Assembly: GCF_008704715.1 (NCBI RefSeq)
Contig: NZ_CP023689.1
Coordinates: 6,324,001 to 6,388,000 of the forward strand
DNA: 64,000 bases
Source: Streptomyces chartreusis
GTDB lineage: Bacteria; Actinomycetota; Actinomycetes; Streptomycetales; Streptomycetaceae
Direction: 5' to 3'
This document shows, one piece after another, positions 49,953 through 58,183 of this stretch (the stretch's first letter is position 1; every line of letters starts with the position of its first letter). The position numbers and the translations under genes were made by a program. The notes below the pieces were generated by a model that was given only the letters and a program-made list of their open reading frames with translations, was not told the DNA's origin and did no database searches.

Positions 49953-51626
49953 GTGGCCTCTGACTTCTCCCGGCTGATGAAGCAGGACTTCTCCGACCTG
50001 GATGCCGCGGCCAAGTCCTGGCGCGGGCTCTCGACGACCATGGACTCACTCACCGACCGCCACCGCCGGCAGGTGACCGGGCCGTTGCACCAGTCCTGGA
50101 AGGGCGATGACGCCGACGCGGCCTTCTTCTACCTGGAGGACGTCGAGTCGCGCATCGGTGTGGTCGAGACGGAAGCGATGGCCATCGCCGAGGTCCTCAA
50201 CACCACCAGGTTCTGGATGGAGCAGTCCCAGACCGACCTCCGTAACGCGGTGCGGCGTGCGGAGCAGGACGGCTTCGCAGTCGACAACGACGGCTGGGTC
50301 AGCGATCCGACCACCTCTGGCCTTCCACGCCAGGACCCCGACGCACAGCAGATCATCGCGGACCGCAGCGCCCTGCTCGGGGAGCACCGCGCCGCCATCG
50401 ACGAGGCCCTGGCCGCCGCGCACAAGGCCAGTAACGACGGCGCGAGGGCCCTCGCCGAGCTGAACGGCGACATTCTCACCGATCCGCTCAGCCACGACGC
50501 GGCGGCGGAATCCGCCCGGGACGTCAAGGACGCGATGAAAGCCGTGGGTGTCCAGGCCCCGCAGATCCCCGCGGACGACCCGAAGGCTGCCGCCGACTGG
50601 TGGAAGGCCCTCAGCCCCGAGGAGCGTCAGACCTACACCACGCTCTACCCGAAGCAGATCGGAGCGACCGACGGTCTGCCGTCGGACGTGCGCGACGACG
50701 CCAATCGCACGGCCCTCGCCCAGGAGATCAATCTGATCCAGGAGGGCAACTGGGACGAAGGCTTCCCGGGAGACACCGATGAAACCGTCAACAGGCGCCT
50801 GGGCAACCTCCAGGTGCTGAACGACCGGCTCGAAGCCGCGGACGCCGCGCCCAAGGGCAAGGAGCTGTACCTCCTCGGCTACGACTCCAAGGACGACGGA
50901 CGGGCCATCATCGCCATGGGCAACCCGGACACGGCCGCGCACACCGGCATCCTGGTGCCAGGCACGAACACCAACATGGACGCCGTACCCGGTCAGCTCG
51001 AGCGCATCGACAGGCTGCAGTCGGCGGCGGAGAGCCGGTCCAACGGCGAGAGCGTGGCGATGGTCACCTGGCTCGGCTACGACGCTCCCGAGGCGTCCGC
51101 GACCGACTTCACCAGCGTCGGCGGAACCGGGCGAGCCGAGGACGCCGCTCCTGACCTGCGGCAATTCGTGGCGGGCTCGCACGCCGCGCATGACGGGTCG
51201 CCGAGCCACACCACCGTCATCGGACACAGCTACGGCTCCACAGTCGTGGGTGCGGCCGCAGCCGGAGGCTCCGGTCTGGGCGCGGACGACGTGGTTGCAG
51301 TCGGTAGTCCTGGGATGACAGTGGACGAAGCCGAGGATCTCCAGATGGATCCCGAGCACGTGTGGGTCGGTACCGCGGAGGACGACGCCGTCGCCGACAA
51401 CACCTCCGACTACACCCTCGGCCGCGACCCGACGCTTGGAGGCTTCGGTGGCAACAACTTCGAGGTCGACACCCATGGCCACAGCGGCTATTGGGACAGC
51501 GGGCCGTACGGACCCAGCGAGTCCCTCGACAACCAGGGAGCGATCATTGCAGGCAGGCAGCCCACAGAGGTTCCCAAGGAAGGCTCCGAGATGCCGCCGG
51601 ACGCCTATGTCGTCCCTGGTCTCTAA
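49953..51626 (+). CDS. DUF1023 alpha/beta hydrolase with WXG100-like N terminus
   Basis: A 557-aa protein. The first 200 residues are helical with a WxG-type turn (HQSWKGDDADAAFFYLEDVESRIG) and a coiled-coil region. The C-terminal half is a DUF1023 hydrolase: DGRAIIAMGNPDTAAHTGILVPGTNTNMD, TTVIGHSYGSTVVGAAAAGG (nucleophile Ser) and VDTHGHSGYW (catalytic His). Actinobacteria encode many such proteins beside ESX-type substrates; roles are not well known. GTG start. It overlaps the lipoprotein gene by 20 bp. Composition is a little lower in GC than the flanks. Confidence 0.82.
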   Translation: MASDFSRLMKQDFSDLDAAAKSWRGLSTTMDSLTDRHRRQVTGPLHQSWKGDDADAAFFYLEDVESRIGVVETEAMAIAEVLNTTRFWMEQSQTDLRNAVRRAEQDGFAVDNDGWVSDPTTSGLPRQDPDAQQIIADRSALLGEHRAAIDEALAAAHKASNDGARALAELNGDILTDPLSHDAAAESARDVKDAMKAVGVQAPQIPADDPKAAADWWKALSPEERQTYTTLYPKQIGATDGLPSDVRDDANRTALAQEINLIQEGNWDEGFPGDTDETVNRRLGNLQVLNDRLEAADAAPKGKELYLLGYDSKDDGRAIIAMGNPDTAAHTGILVPGTNTNMDAVPGQLERIDRLQSAAESRSNGESVAMVTWLGYDAPEASATDFTSVGGTGRAEDAAPDLRQFVAGSHAAHDGSPSHTTVIGHSYGSTVVGAAAAGGSGLGADDVVAVGSPGMTVDEAEDLQMDPEHVWVGTAEDDAVADNTSDYTLGRDPTLGGFGGNNFEVDTHGHSGYWDSGPYGPSESLDNQGAIIAGRQPTEVPKEGSEMPPDAYVVPGL

Positions 51627-52155
51627 GCCTTTCCTCCAGGCGCTGCTCGCCGTCTCCGCGGTTCTGCTTTCAACTGGAGGTTGTGTGTCCCGAAGCGACG
51701 ACGCGAACACCCCGCTGCCGCGGATGGAGAAGGACGCCGCGCTGAAGTGGGCCAAGGACTACACCGCGTACATGGCCAGGATCACCGATGTCGAGCTCAC
51801 CCCCTCGACGGCCAGGGTGCACTTCGAGGCCTGTGTCGGGGCGAACGACGAGGTGGCCGAGGACGGCCGGTACAGCCTCTTCTACTACGTCAACTCCCCG
51901 GCGCCCGTCACGGAACACACACGCGTCGTGAAGACGCTCCGTCAGGAGCTCTCCGAGCAGGGGTACGAGGTCACGGGATACCGGGAGTTCAAGGACGCCT
52001 ATGAGTCGGCGGTGTTCAGGGCCGCCAACAAGGAGAACTCCTATCGCGTGACGGCCGAGACCGTCGGCTCCGGCAAGACGAAGCCCCAAGCGCTCTCCTT
52101 CTCCGTACGCACCCCCTGCATGCTCCCGCCCGGCGCAAAGCAGCAGCAGTTCTGA
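51607..52155 (+). CDS. Lipoprotein of unknown function
   Basis: A 182-aa product. The signal peptide (KPFLQALLAVSAVLLSTGG) ends in the lipobox LSTGGC, with the lipidated Cys near residue 26. The mature part resembles a small NTF2-like or cystatin-like domain by eye (DAALKWAKDYTAYMARITDVELT, VEDGRYSLFYY-type strands), but I do not recognise a family. The start ATG at 51607 overlaps the hydrolase gene, so the pair is coupled. It stands between two genes with WXG-type features. Confidence 0.72.
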   Translation: MSSLVSKPFLQALLAVSAVLLSTGGCVSRSDDANTPLPRMEKDAALKWAKDYTAYMARITDVELTPSTARVHFEACVGANDEVAEDGRYSLFYYVNSPAPVTEHTRVVKTLRQELSEQGYEVTGYREFKDAYESAVFRAANKENSYRVTAETVGSGKTKPQALSFSVRTPCMLPPGAKQQQF

Positions 52156-52175
52156 CCGATCGAGAGGAACTGGAC

Positions 52176-52700
52176 GTGTCTCGGAGCACCAACGTCGACC
52201 CGGCCGAACTGCGCGCGTCCGCCGGCGCCTGCGACGGTATTTCCCAAACCATGAAGGGGCCGGCTGACAAGGCCGTCAGGGAATCGGGGACCGCGGGCAC
52301 CTCGCTCACCGGCTGGTCGGTCGGCCCCGCCTTGACAGAGATCGCCACCAGCTGGAAGCCGGCCCTCGACGGTCTGCACTCCCGCCTCCAGGCCGGCCGG
52401 GACAACCTCAGGTCGTCGGCGGACGGCCATGAATGGAACGACCAGCGGGCGTCCCAGGACTTCGAGAAAACCGGCACCTCGGCACAGGCCACCTCCGGTG
52501 AAATGCCCGCGGTTCTGCGCCCCGGTACGGGCGAGCGCCACGCCGTCGGGCACCCGGGCAGCACCTCGGGCGTCCAACCGGTGGGCGGAGGGTCCGGCGA
52601 CGGACCACTGGACCCGCGCACCTCGTACGGCACCACTATGCCGACGTACGACGAGACCATCAGTACTCGCCCCACCCCCGCCACGAACGACTTCGGCTGA
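52176..52700 (+). CDS. WXG100-like small protein
   Basis: A 174-aa protein whose first 100 residues suit the two-helix WXG100 (ESAT-6) fold: VDPAELRASAGACDGISQTMKG, a central SLTGWSVGPALTEIATSWKPALDGLHSRLQAGRDNLRSSADGH. The remainder is a low-complexity Gly/Pro/Thr tail. WXG100-type proteins are exported by ESX/type VII systems; none of the secretion genes are in the window. It is 20 bp downstream of the lipoprotein gene, so the trio looks like one operon. GTG start. Confidence 0.68.
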   Translation: MSRSTNVDPAELRASAGACDGISQTMKGPADKAVRESGTAGTSLTGWSVGPALTEIATSWKPALDGLHSRLQAGRDNLRSSADGHEWNDQRASQDFEKTGTSAQATSGEMPAVLRPGTGERHAVGHPGSTSGVQPVGGGSGDGPLDPRTSYGTTMPTYDETISTRPTPATNDFG

Positions 52701-52851
52701 CTTGACACTCCCACCTCACCGTCACGGGCTGCCGCAAAAGGCGGTCGCGTCTGTACAAGCGACAGGTGGAGAGCGCGGCCGTCCCGTTCGACACATGTTC
52801 GAGATCACATAGCTGGCGTCCGGGGCTTCGCCGTGACCCTTGATATGCGCT

Positions 52852-52931
52852 CTGAACAGCAAAAACGCCCTCCCGAAGGAGGGCGGAGACTGGGCGCCCC
52901 CGGCAGGACTCGAACCTGCGGCCAAGCGCTT
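52852..52931 (-). repeat. tRNA-Arg 3' part, right att-like site
   Basis: The second copy of the 80-bp direct repeat found at 49448-49527. It spans the terminator and the 3' half of the intact tRNA-Arg gene. Confidence 0.8.
52861..52885 (-). terminator. tRNA-Arg terminator
   Basis: On the minus strand an 8-bp stem (CGCCCTCC with GGAGGGCG) closes a UUCG loop and is followed by TTTTT: a textbook Rho-independent terminator immediately after the tRNA. Confidence 0.93.
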
Positions 52932-52967
52932 AGAAGGCGCCTGCTCTATCCACTGAGCTACGGGGGC
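52895..52967 (-). tRNA. tRNA-Arg (anticodon TCT)
   Basis: A complete cloverleaf on the minus strand: acceptor GCCCCCG/CGGGGGC, D stem GCTC/GAGC, anticodon stem GGCGC/GCGCT with loop CTTCTAA (anticodon TCT, reads AGA), and T arm GCAGG-TTCGAGT-CCTGC. The gene ends with discriminator G and no encoded CCA. Its 3' half is duplicated at 49448-49527. Confidence 0.95.
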
Positions 52968-53291
52968 CGGTTGTGGTGGCCTCGTTCGTGGTGCCCGGGT
53001 GTGGGCCGAACCGTGACGTTGCCGGGGACAAGGATAGGGCTCCCGCATCCGTGTCCCTGTTGCTTCGCCTCCGTGGCTCGGTGTGGAGGTTCGGTGAAGC
53101 GGTCCTGATAATCGCAGGCAGGTACGAATCGTGCACCGCTTTTGGCCTCTCGCGCACCGGGTGTTGTGCACTCGTTATGCCTGGACTGTGCCCGTGTCCC
53201 AGTCGCCCCTTCCGTCCCTTGTGTCCTATCGGCGCGCAGACATGCTCATATGCTTCAGAATTCCCCTAAAATTGGGCATTCTTCGCATGTG
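52968..53291. other. Gap upstream of the tRNA and of the GTPase gene
   Basis: These 324 bp should hold the tRNA promoter (minus) and the promoter of the dynamin-like operon (plus). I see no other gene. AT-rich sequence around 53250-53285 (TATGCTTCAGAATTCCCC, AAAATTGGG) may be the plus-strand promoter. Confidence 0.4.
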
Positions 53292-54896
53292 GTGACCTTG
53301 GACGTACGGCCTCAGCTGCTCGACGCACTTTCCGCCCTGCGCGACCGTGTCGCGGCCGCACGCTTCCCGCTGCCCCTCGCGGGAGCGCCACGCGCGCGTG
53401 CCAACCGCGACGAACTGCTCGCGCAACTCGACGACTACTTGGTGCCCCGCCTGAAGGAGCCCGAAGCGCCCTTGCTGGCCGTGGTGGGCGGTTCCACCGG
53501 CGCCGGCAAGTCGACGCTCGTCAACTCCCTGGTGGGCAGGCGCGTGACCGAGGCGGGCGTGCTGCGCCCGACGACGCGGAACCCGGTGCTGGTCTGCCAT
53601 CCCGAGGACCACCACTGGTTCAGCGGGATGCGCGTACTGCCCGACCTCACGCGCGTGTGGGTGCCCGAACCCGACCCGGCCGAGGAGCTGATGCTGCCCG
53701 GCGAGGACAGCGAACGCGTGCTGCGGATCGAGACCGCCGACACGCTGCCGGCCGGCCTCGCCCTCCTGGACGCGCCCGACATCGACTCCCTCATCGCCGA
53801 CAACCGTGCCCTCGCCGCCGAACTGATCTGCGCCGCCGACATCTGGGTGATGGTCACCACGGCGGCCCGCTACGCCGACGCCGTCCCCTGGCACCTGCTG
53901 CGCACCGCCAAGGAGTACGACGCCACCCTCGTGACCGTCCTCGACCGGGTGCCCCACCAGGTCGTCTCCGAGGTCTCGCGCCAGTACGGCGCCCTCCTCA
54001 CCAAGGCCGGCCTCGGCGAGGTGCCCCGCTTCACCGTGCCCGAGCTGCCCGAGTCGGCCTGGGGCGGCGGGCTGCTGCCGGCCACCGCCGTGGCGGGGCT
54101 GCGCACCTGGCTCGTCCACCAGGCCCAGGACCCCGCGGCACGCGATCACGTCATGGCCCGTACCGCGTACGGCCTCCTGGACTCCCTCAAGTCCCGCATG
54201 CCCGAGCTCGCCAGTGCGGCCGCCGCCCAGTACTCGGCGGCCCTGCGGCTCACCGCCGCCGTGGACAGCGCCTACGACGGCGAGTACGCACGCGTGCGTG
54301 GCCGTCTCCAGGCCGGCGCCGTGCTCGCCGGGGACGCCCTCAAGCGCTGGCGGGCCTTCCCGCTCGACTGCACCGCGGGCGAGCTCCTCGACTCGCTGGT
54401 GGAGAGCCTGAGCACGCTCCTGCTGTGCGCGGTCACCGCCGCCGACGAGCGCGTGGACGACGCCTGGCAGCGCGAACCGGCGGCCGCCGCGCCCGAGCTG
54501 ACGGGCAGTGACCCCAAGCCGACGAGCGTCGAGCACCGCATCGGCATGGCGGTACGGCGCTGGCGCCGCGAGCTCGAGGAGTACGCCGAGGACGAGGTGA
54601 GCTACCTCGACCGCAGCGTCGCCCCGGACTCCGAGGTGGTCACCGCCCTCGTCGCCACCGCCCTGCTGGGCAGCCGGCGGGCGCGGTCCGCGGGGGAGGG
54701 GCTCGCCGAGCGGATCGGGGCGCACGGGGCGCTGCGGCTGCGCGACCGCGCCGGGCGGCTGCTCACCGAGCATCTGGACCGGGTCATGCACAACGAACGC
54801 GAGCGACGGCTCGCCCCGCTCGACTCCCTGGAGGTCCACCCGGACCCCCAGGCCGAACTCATCGCTGCGCTGTCCGTACTGCAGAAGGAGAGGTGA
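53292..54896 (+). CDS. Dynamin-like GTPase (DynA type)
   Basis: A 534-aa GTPase: the P-loop is VVGGSTGAGKSTLVNSL, the second motif RPTTRNPVLVCHP, and LLDAPDIDSLIADNR a variant of the G3 motif DxPG. The remainder is helical with LLTEHLDRVMHNERERR at the end. There are no clear membrane helices. Streptomyces have two adjacent dynamin-like proteins, DynA and DynB, which stabilise FtsZ rings at sporulation septa. The start is one of the adjacent GTGs at 53289 and 53292; ATG 53250 is an alternative without a ribosome-binding site. Confidence 0.82.
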   Translation: MTLDVRPQLLDALSALRDRVAAARFPLPLAGAPRARANRDELLAQLDDYLVPRLKEPEAPLLAVVGGSTGAGKSTLVNSLVGRRVTEAGVLRPTTRNPVLVCHPEDHHWFSGMRVLPDLTRVWVPEPDPAEELMLPGEDSERVLRIETADTLPAGLALLDAPDIDSLIADNRALAAELICAADIWVMVTTAARYADAVPWHLLRTAKEYDATLVTVLDRVPHQVVSEVSRQYGALLTKAGLGEVPRFTVPELPESAWGGGLLPATAVAGLRTWLVHQAQDPAARDHVMARTAYGLLDSLKSRMPELASAAAAQYSAALRLTAAVDSAYDGEYARVRGRLQAGAVLAGDALKRWRAFPLDCTAGELLDSLVESLSTLLLCAVTAADERVDDAWQREPAAAAPELTGSDPKPTSVEHRIGMAVRRWRRELEEYAEDEVSYLDRSVAPDSEVVTALVATALLGSRRARSAGEGLAERIGAHGALRLRDRAGRLLTEHLDRVMHNERERRLAPLDSLEVHPDPQAELIAALSVLQKER

Positions 54897-54899
54897 CCG

Positions 54900-57185
54900 G
54901 TGACCGCCGTCACTGACCATGACCACACGGAACACGCCGATCAGCAGGAGGACGGCCTCACCAAGGACGACGAGCGCGTGAACGACACCCCCATGGAAGG
55001 CGCCGCCGACAACCTGCTCCCCGTGCGGGCCCCCCGCGCGGAGGCGGAGCAGCCGGCCGAGAGCGAGGGCTCCGTGGCCGCCGACGAACAGGACAGACGC
55101 AGGCTCTGGAGAAGGCCGGCGAAGCGGGAGGGCCGGCCGAGCGACGTCCACGCACGCGTGGAGGCCGATGACTCGCCCGCGCGTGAGGACGTCCCCGACT
55201 CGGGTGACGGCCGGAAGAGCGAAGCCGACACCGCCGGGCGCCCGGCCGTGCCCGAGCCCGGCGGCCGCAAGCCCGACAGCCCCAAGGCCGACGGCGACAC
55301 CCCCGCGCGGGGGAGCGTCACCGACCCGGGCGTCCGCAAGGAGGCCCGCAGGGAGGGCGGCGCCGCCCGTCGCAGGGAGCAACCGGCCTCCCGTACGGAA
55401 CCCACCCCTCGTACGGCTTCCTCGCCCCGCACGGAACCCGCACCCCGCACGGACCCGTCCACCGGCGCGGAGTCCTCGACCCCCTGGGACGACGGCCTGA
55501 TCGCCCGGCGGGTCAACGAGGCCGCTCCCGTGGAGCAGCCCCCCGTCGTGGAGGCGCGGGCCTCCTCCGGGCCGCAGCAGTCCGTGACGCCGCTCGCCTA
55601 CGACGGGGCGCTGCGGTCGCGGCTCGACGCGCTGCGCGAACTGGTCGGCCTCTCGCGCACCCGGCTCGACGGCAAGACCCTCGCCGAGGCGGGCCGCGTG
55701 CTCGACGAGGCCGCCGCGCGGCGCAGACTCTCCGGCCAGCACACGGTCGTCGCCATCGCGGGCGCCACGGGCAGCGGCAAGTCGCAGCTGTTCAACGCGC
55801 TCGCCGGGGTGACCATCTCGGAGACGGGCGTACGGCGGCCGACGACCTCCTCGCCGCTCGCGTGCAGCTGGAGCGACGGCGCGGCCGGCCTCATCGACCG
55901 GCTCGGCATCCCGCCCCGTCTGCGGCGCCGCCCCGCGCAGAACGCGGCCTCGGACGGGCAGCTGCGTGGGCTCGTCCTGGTCGACCTGCCCGACCACGAC
56001 TCGGCGGCCGTACAGCACCGCGAGCAGGTCGACCGGGTCCTGGCGCTCGTCGACGCGGTGATCTGGGTCGTCGACCCGGAGAAGTACGCCGACGCGGTGC
56101 TGCACGAGCGCTATCTGCGGCCCATGGCCGGGCACGCCGAGATCATGTTCGTCGTCCTCAACCAGACCGACCGGCTCCCCGGGGAGGCCACCGACCAGGT
56201 CCTCGACGACCTGCGGCGGCTCCTCGACGAGGACGGCATCGCGCTGGGCGAGCACGGCGAACCGGGCGCCGTCGTGCTCGCGCTGTCCGCGCTCACCGGC
56301 GACGGTGTCGGCGACCTGCGGGAGGCGCTCGGCGAGTTCGTGACCGAACGCGGGGCCGCGGCGCGCCGGATCTCCGCCGACGTGGACTCCGCCGGGCTGG
56401 GACTGCGGCCCGTGTACGCCGCGCGGCGCCGGACCGGGCTCAGCGAGGAGGCCCGGGACGAGTTCTCGGCCCGGCTCGCGGACGCGATCGGCGCCACCGC
56501 CGCGGGCGAGGCCGCCGAGCGGGCGTGGCTGCGCAACGCCAACCGCGCGTGCGGGACGCCCTGGCTGCGGCTGTACCGGTGGTACCAGGACCGGAGCGAG
56601 CCGCCGACGGGACGGCTGTCCTTGAAGACGCAGACGGACGAGGAGGCCACCGCGCGCCAGCGCGTCGAGCAGGCGGTGCGCACGGTCGCCGACCGGGCCT
56701 CCGCCGGGCTGCCCACGCCGTGGGCGCAGGCGGTGCGCGAGGCGGCCGTACGGGGTGCCCAGGGGCTGCCCGAGGCGCTCGACGACCTGGCCGCGCGGGC
56801 GGGACTGCCGCCTGGGCGGCCACCGCGTCCGGGCTGGTGGCCGGCGGCCGTCCTGGTGCAGGCGTCGATGACGATCCTTCAGATCGTCGGCGGGCTGTGG
56901 CTGGTGGCGCAGATCGTCGGCGTCATGGAGCCCAACCTGGGTGTGCCGGTGCTGCTGATGGTGGCCGGCATCGTCGGCGGCCCGTTCGTCGAGTGGGGCT
57001 GCCGGATGGCGGCGCGAGGTCCGGCGCGGCGGTACGGCACCGACGCGGAACGACGGCTCAGGGAGGCGGCGGCCGGGTGCGGGCGGGCCCGGGTGCTTGA
57101 TCCGGTGGCGGCGGAGCTGCTGCGGTACCGGGAGGTCCGGGAGCAGTACGGGCGGGTCATGGGGGTGGGGTCCACCGGGAGGTGA
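54900..57185 (+). CDS. Dynamin-like GTPase with membrane anchor (DynB type)
   Basis: A 761-aa protein. The first 200 residues are a charged, disordered region. The GTPase follows: AIAGATGSGKSQLFNALAG (P-loop), RRPTTSSPLAC, LVLVDLPDHDSAAVQHR and FVVLNQTDRLPG (NxxD-type motif). Two strong helices near 640-700 (AAVLVQASMTILQIVGGLWLVAQIVGV and VPVLLMVAGIVGGPFVEWG) anchor it to the membrane. GGAGAGG precedes GTG 54900, and only 3 bp separate it from the first GTPase. Membrane-bound DynB recruiting soluble DynA is the known arrangement. Confidence 0.84.
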   Translation: MTAVTDHDHTEHADQQEDGLTKDDERVNDTPMEGAADNLLPVRAPRAEAEQPAESEGSVAADEQDRRRLWRRPAKREGRPSDVHARVEADDSPAREDVPDSGDGRKSEADTAGRPAVPEPGGRKPDSPKADGDTPARGSVTDPGVRKEARREGGAARRREQPASRTEPTPRTASSPRTEPAPRTDPSTGAESSTPWDDGLIARRVNEAAPVEQPPVVEARASSGPQQSVTPLAYDGALRSRLDALRELVGLSRTRLDGKTLAEAGRVLDEAAARRRLSGQHTVVAIAGATGSGKSQLFNALAGVTISETGVRRPTTSSPLACSWSDGAAGLIDRLGIPPRLRRRPAQNAASDGQLRGLVLVDLPDHDSAAVQHREQVDRVLALVDAVIWVVDPEKYADAVLHERYLRPMAGHAEIMFVVLNQTDRLPGEATDQVLDDLRRLLDEDGIALGEHGEPGAVVLALSALTGDGVGDLREALGEFVTERGAAARRISADVDSAGLGLRPVYAARRRTGLSEEARDEFSARLADAIGATAAGEAAERAWLRNANRACGTPWLRLYRWYQDRSEPPTGRLSLKTQTDEEATARQRVEQAVRTVADRASAGLPTPWAQAVREAAVRGAQGLPEALDDLAARAGLPPGRPPRPGWWPAAVLVQASMTILQIVGGLWLVAQIVGVMEPNLGVPVLLMVAGIVGGPFVEWGCRMAARGPARRYGTDAERRLREAAAGCGRARVLDPVAAELLRYREVREQYGRVMGVGSTGR

Positions 57186-57456
57186 GCAGGGGCGCCGCCG
57201 GGCGCGGGTAGGTGCGGCCACCCGTGTGGGTGACGGAGATATCCACAGACCGGCGGTGATCCACAGGGCTCTGCGGGCTCGGCCCGACGGAGGCAGTCTG
57301 GCTTCGCGGCGATCGCGACGGAAGCGGTCGACCGCGGTGACGGCGGCACACCCGGTACGTCCGGGTGCGCCGCCGTCGGGTCGGACGCAGCCGTACGGGA
57401 CGGGCCCGTCGGCGTATCCGCCCGGCGCGAGCGGCCGGGTGAGGGAGGGGTATGCG

Positions 57457-57924
57457 ATGAACGAGACGATCGTCTGCGCGGTGGGGAACGTGGCGACGCA
57501 GCCGGTGTACCGGGAGCTGGCGACGGGACCGTCCGCCCGCTTCCGGCTGGCGGTGACCTCGCGCTACCTGGACCGCGGGAAGAACGAGTGGACCGACGGC
57601 CACACCAACTTCTTCACGGTGTGGGCCAATCGCCAGCTCGCCACGAACACCGCCGCCTCGCTGAACGTCGGCGATCCGGTGGTGGTGCAGGGCAGGCTGA
57701 AGGTGCGCTCGGACGTGCGCGAGGGGCAGAGCTGGACCTCGGCGGACATCGACGCGCTGGCGATCGGCCACGATCTGTCGCGCGGCACCTCGGCCTTCCG
57801 ACGCGGGTCGAGGCCGGATGCGGCGGTCGCCGCGGGACCGCCGCAACCCGAGCCGGACTGGGAGACGCCTGCCCCGGGCGACGCCGAATCCCAACAGGGC
57901 GTGGAACCAGCGGTGGTGACGTGA
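57457..57924 (+). CDS. ssbB: Single-stranded DNA-binding protein, SsbB type
   Basis: A 155-aa OB-fold SSB: ETIVCAVGNVATQPVYRELATGPSARFRLAVTSRYLDR, FFTVWANRQLATNTAASLNVGDPVVVQGRLKVR, then WTSADIDALAIGHDLSRGTSAF. It lacks the Gly-rich tail and the DDDIPF-type C terminus of SsbA, which identifies the second Streptomyces SSB, needed for chromosome segregation in sporulation. GAGGGAGGGG precedes ATG 57457. Location beside the dynamin-like genes agrees with a sporulation-division neighbourhood. Confidence 0.9.
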   Translation: MNETIVCAVGNVATQPVYRELATGPSARFRLAVTSRYLDRGKNEWTDGHTNFFTVWANRQLATNTAASLNVGDPVVVQGRLKVRSDVREGQSWTSADIDALAIGHDLSRGTSAFRRGSRPDAAVAAGPPQPEPDWETPAPGDAESQQGVEPAVVT

Positions 57925-57956
57925 CGTCAGTCACTGAAGAGGCCTGACCGAACTGC

Positions 57957-58008
57957 GGCTTATCGATGAATGCGCGCCGAACGGACCCGGTGGATTTGTC
58001 GATAAGCC
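57957..58008. repeat. Inverted repeat downstream of ssbB
   Basis: Perfect 10-bp arms GGCTTATCGA and TCGATAAGCC with a 32-bp spacer lie 33 bp past the ssbB stop. It may be a long-loop terminator or a protein-binding site. Confidence 0.45.
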
Positions 58009-58183
58009 CTGCTCGCAAGGGATCTTGGCGATAACGATTCCGAGTCGGATCGGCCCGGCGGCGGGATCCCCGGGAAGCGTGGTGCGCCACGTATTTAGGA
58101 TGCCGGGCATAGCTCTCGGGGCTTAAGAGTCTGCTGGTGGGACCTTCCCCCACGTCAACGGGTCCTGCTCGAAGGGGAATTCT

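Larger units (their letters stand above)
49448..52931. mobile_element. Possible decayed tRNA-Arg-integrated element
   Basis: An 80-bp exact direct repeat flanks about 3.4 kb. The right copy is the 3' half of an intact tRNA-Arg(TCT) gene plus its terminator; the left copy is an orphan fragment. This is the layout left when an element integrates into the 3' end of a tRNA gene. The interior has three genes and no integrase or excisionase, so the element is decayed, or the repeat arose another way. Confidence 0.55.

Noticed and set aside
53226..57221. Very long minus-strand open frame (about 1330 codons) opposite the GTPase genes
   Set aside because: It is the antisense shadow of two well-supported GTPase genes; its translation is low-complexity Gly/Arg/Pro/Val-rich with no domain.
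57240..57268. TATCCACAG and GATCCACAG, similar to DnaA boxes, before ssbB
   Set aside because: Only two weak matches, no cluster of boxes, and no dnaA/dnaN nearby; an origin is not supported.
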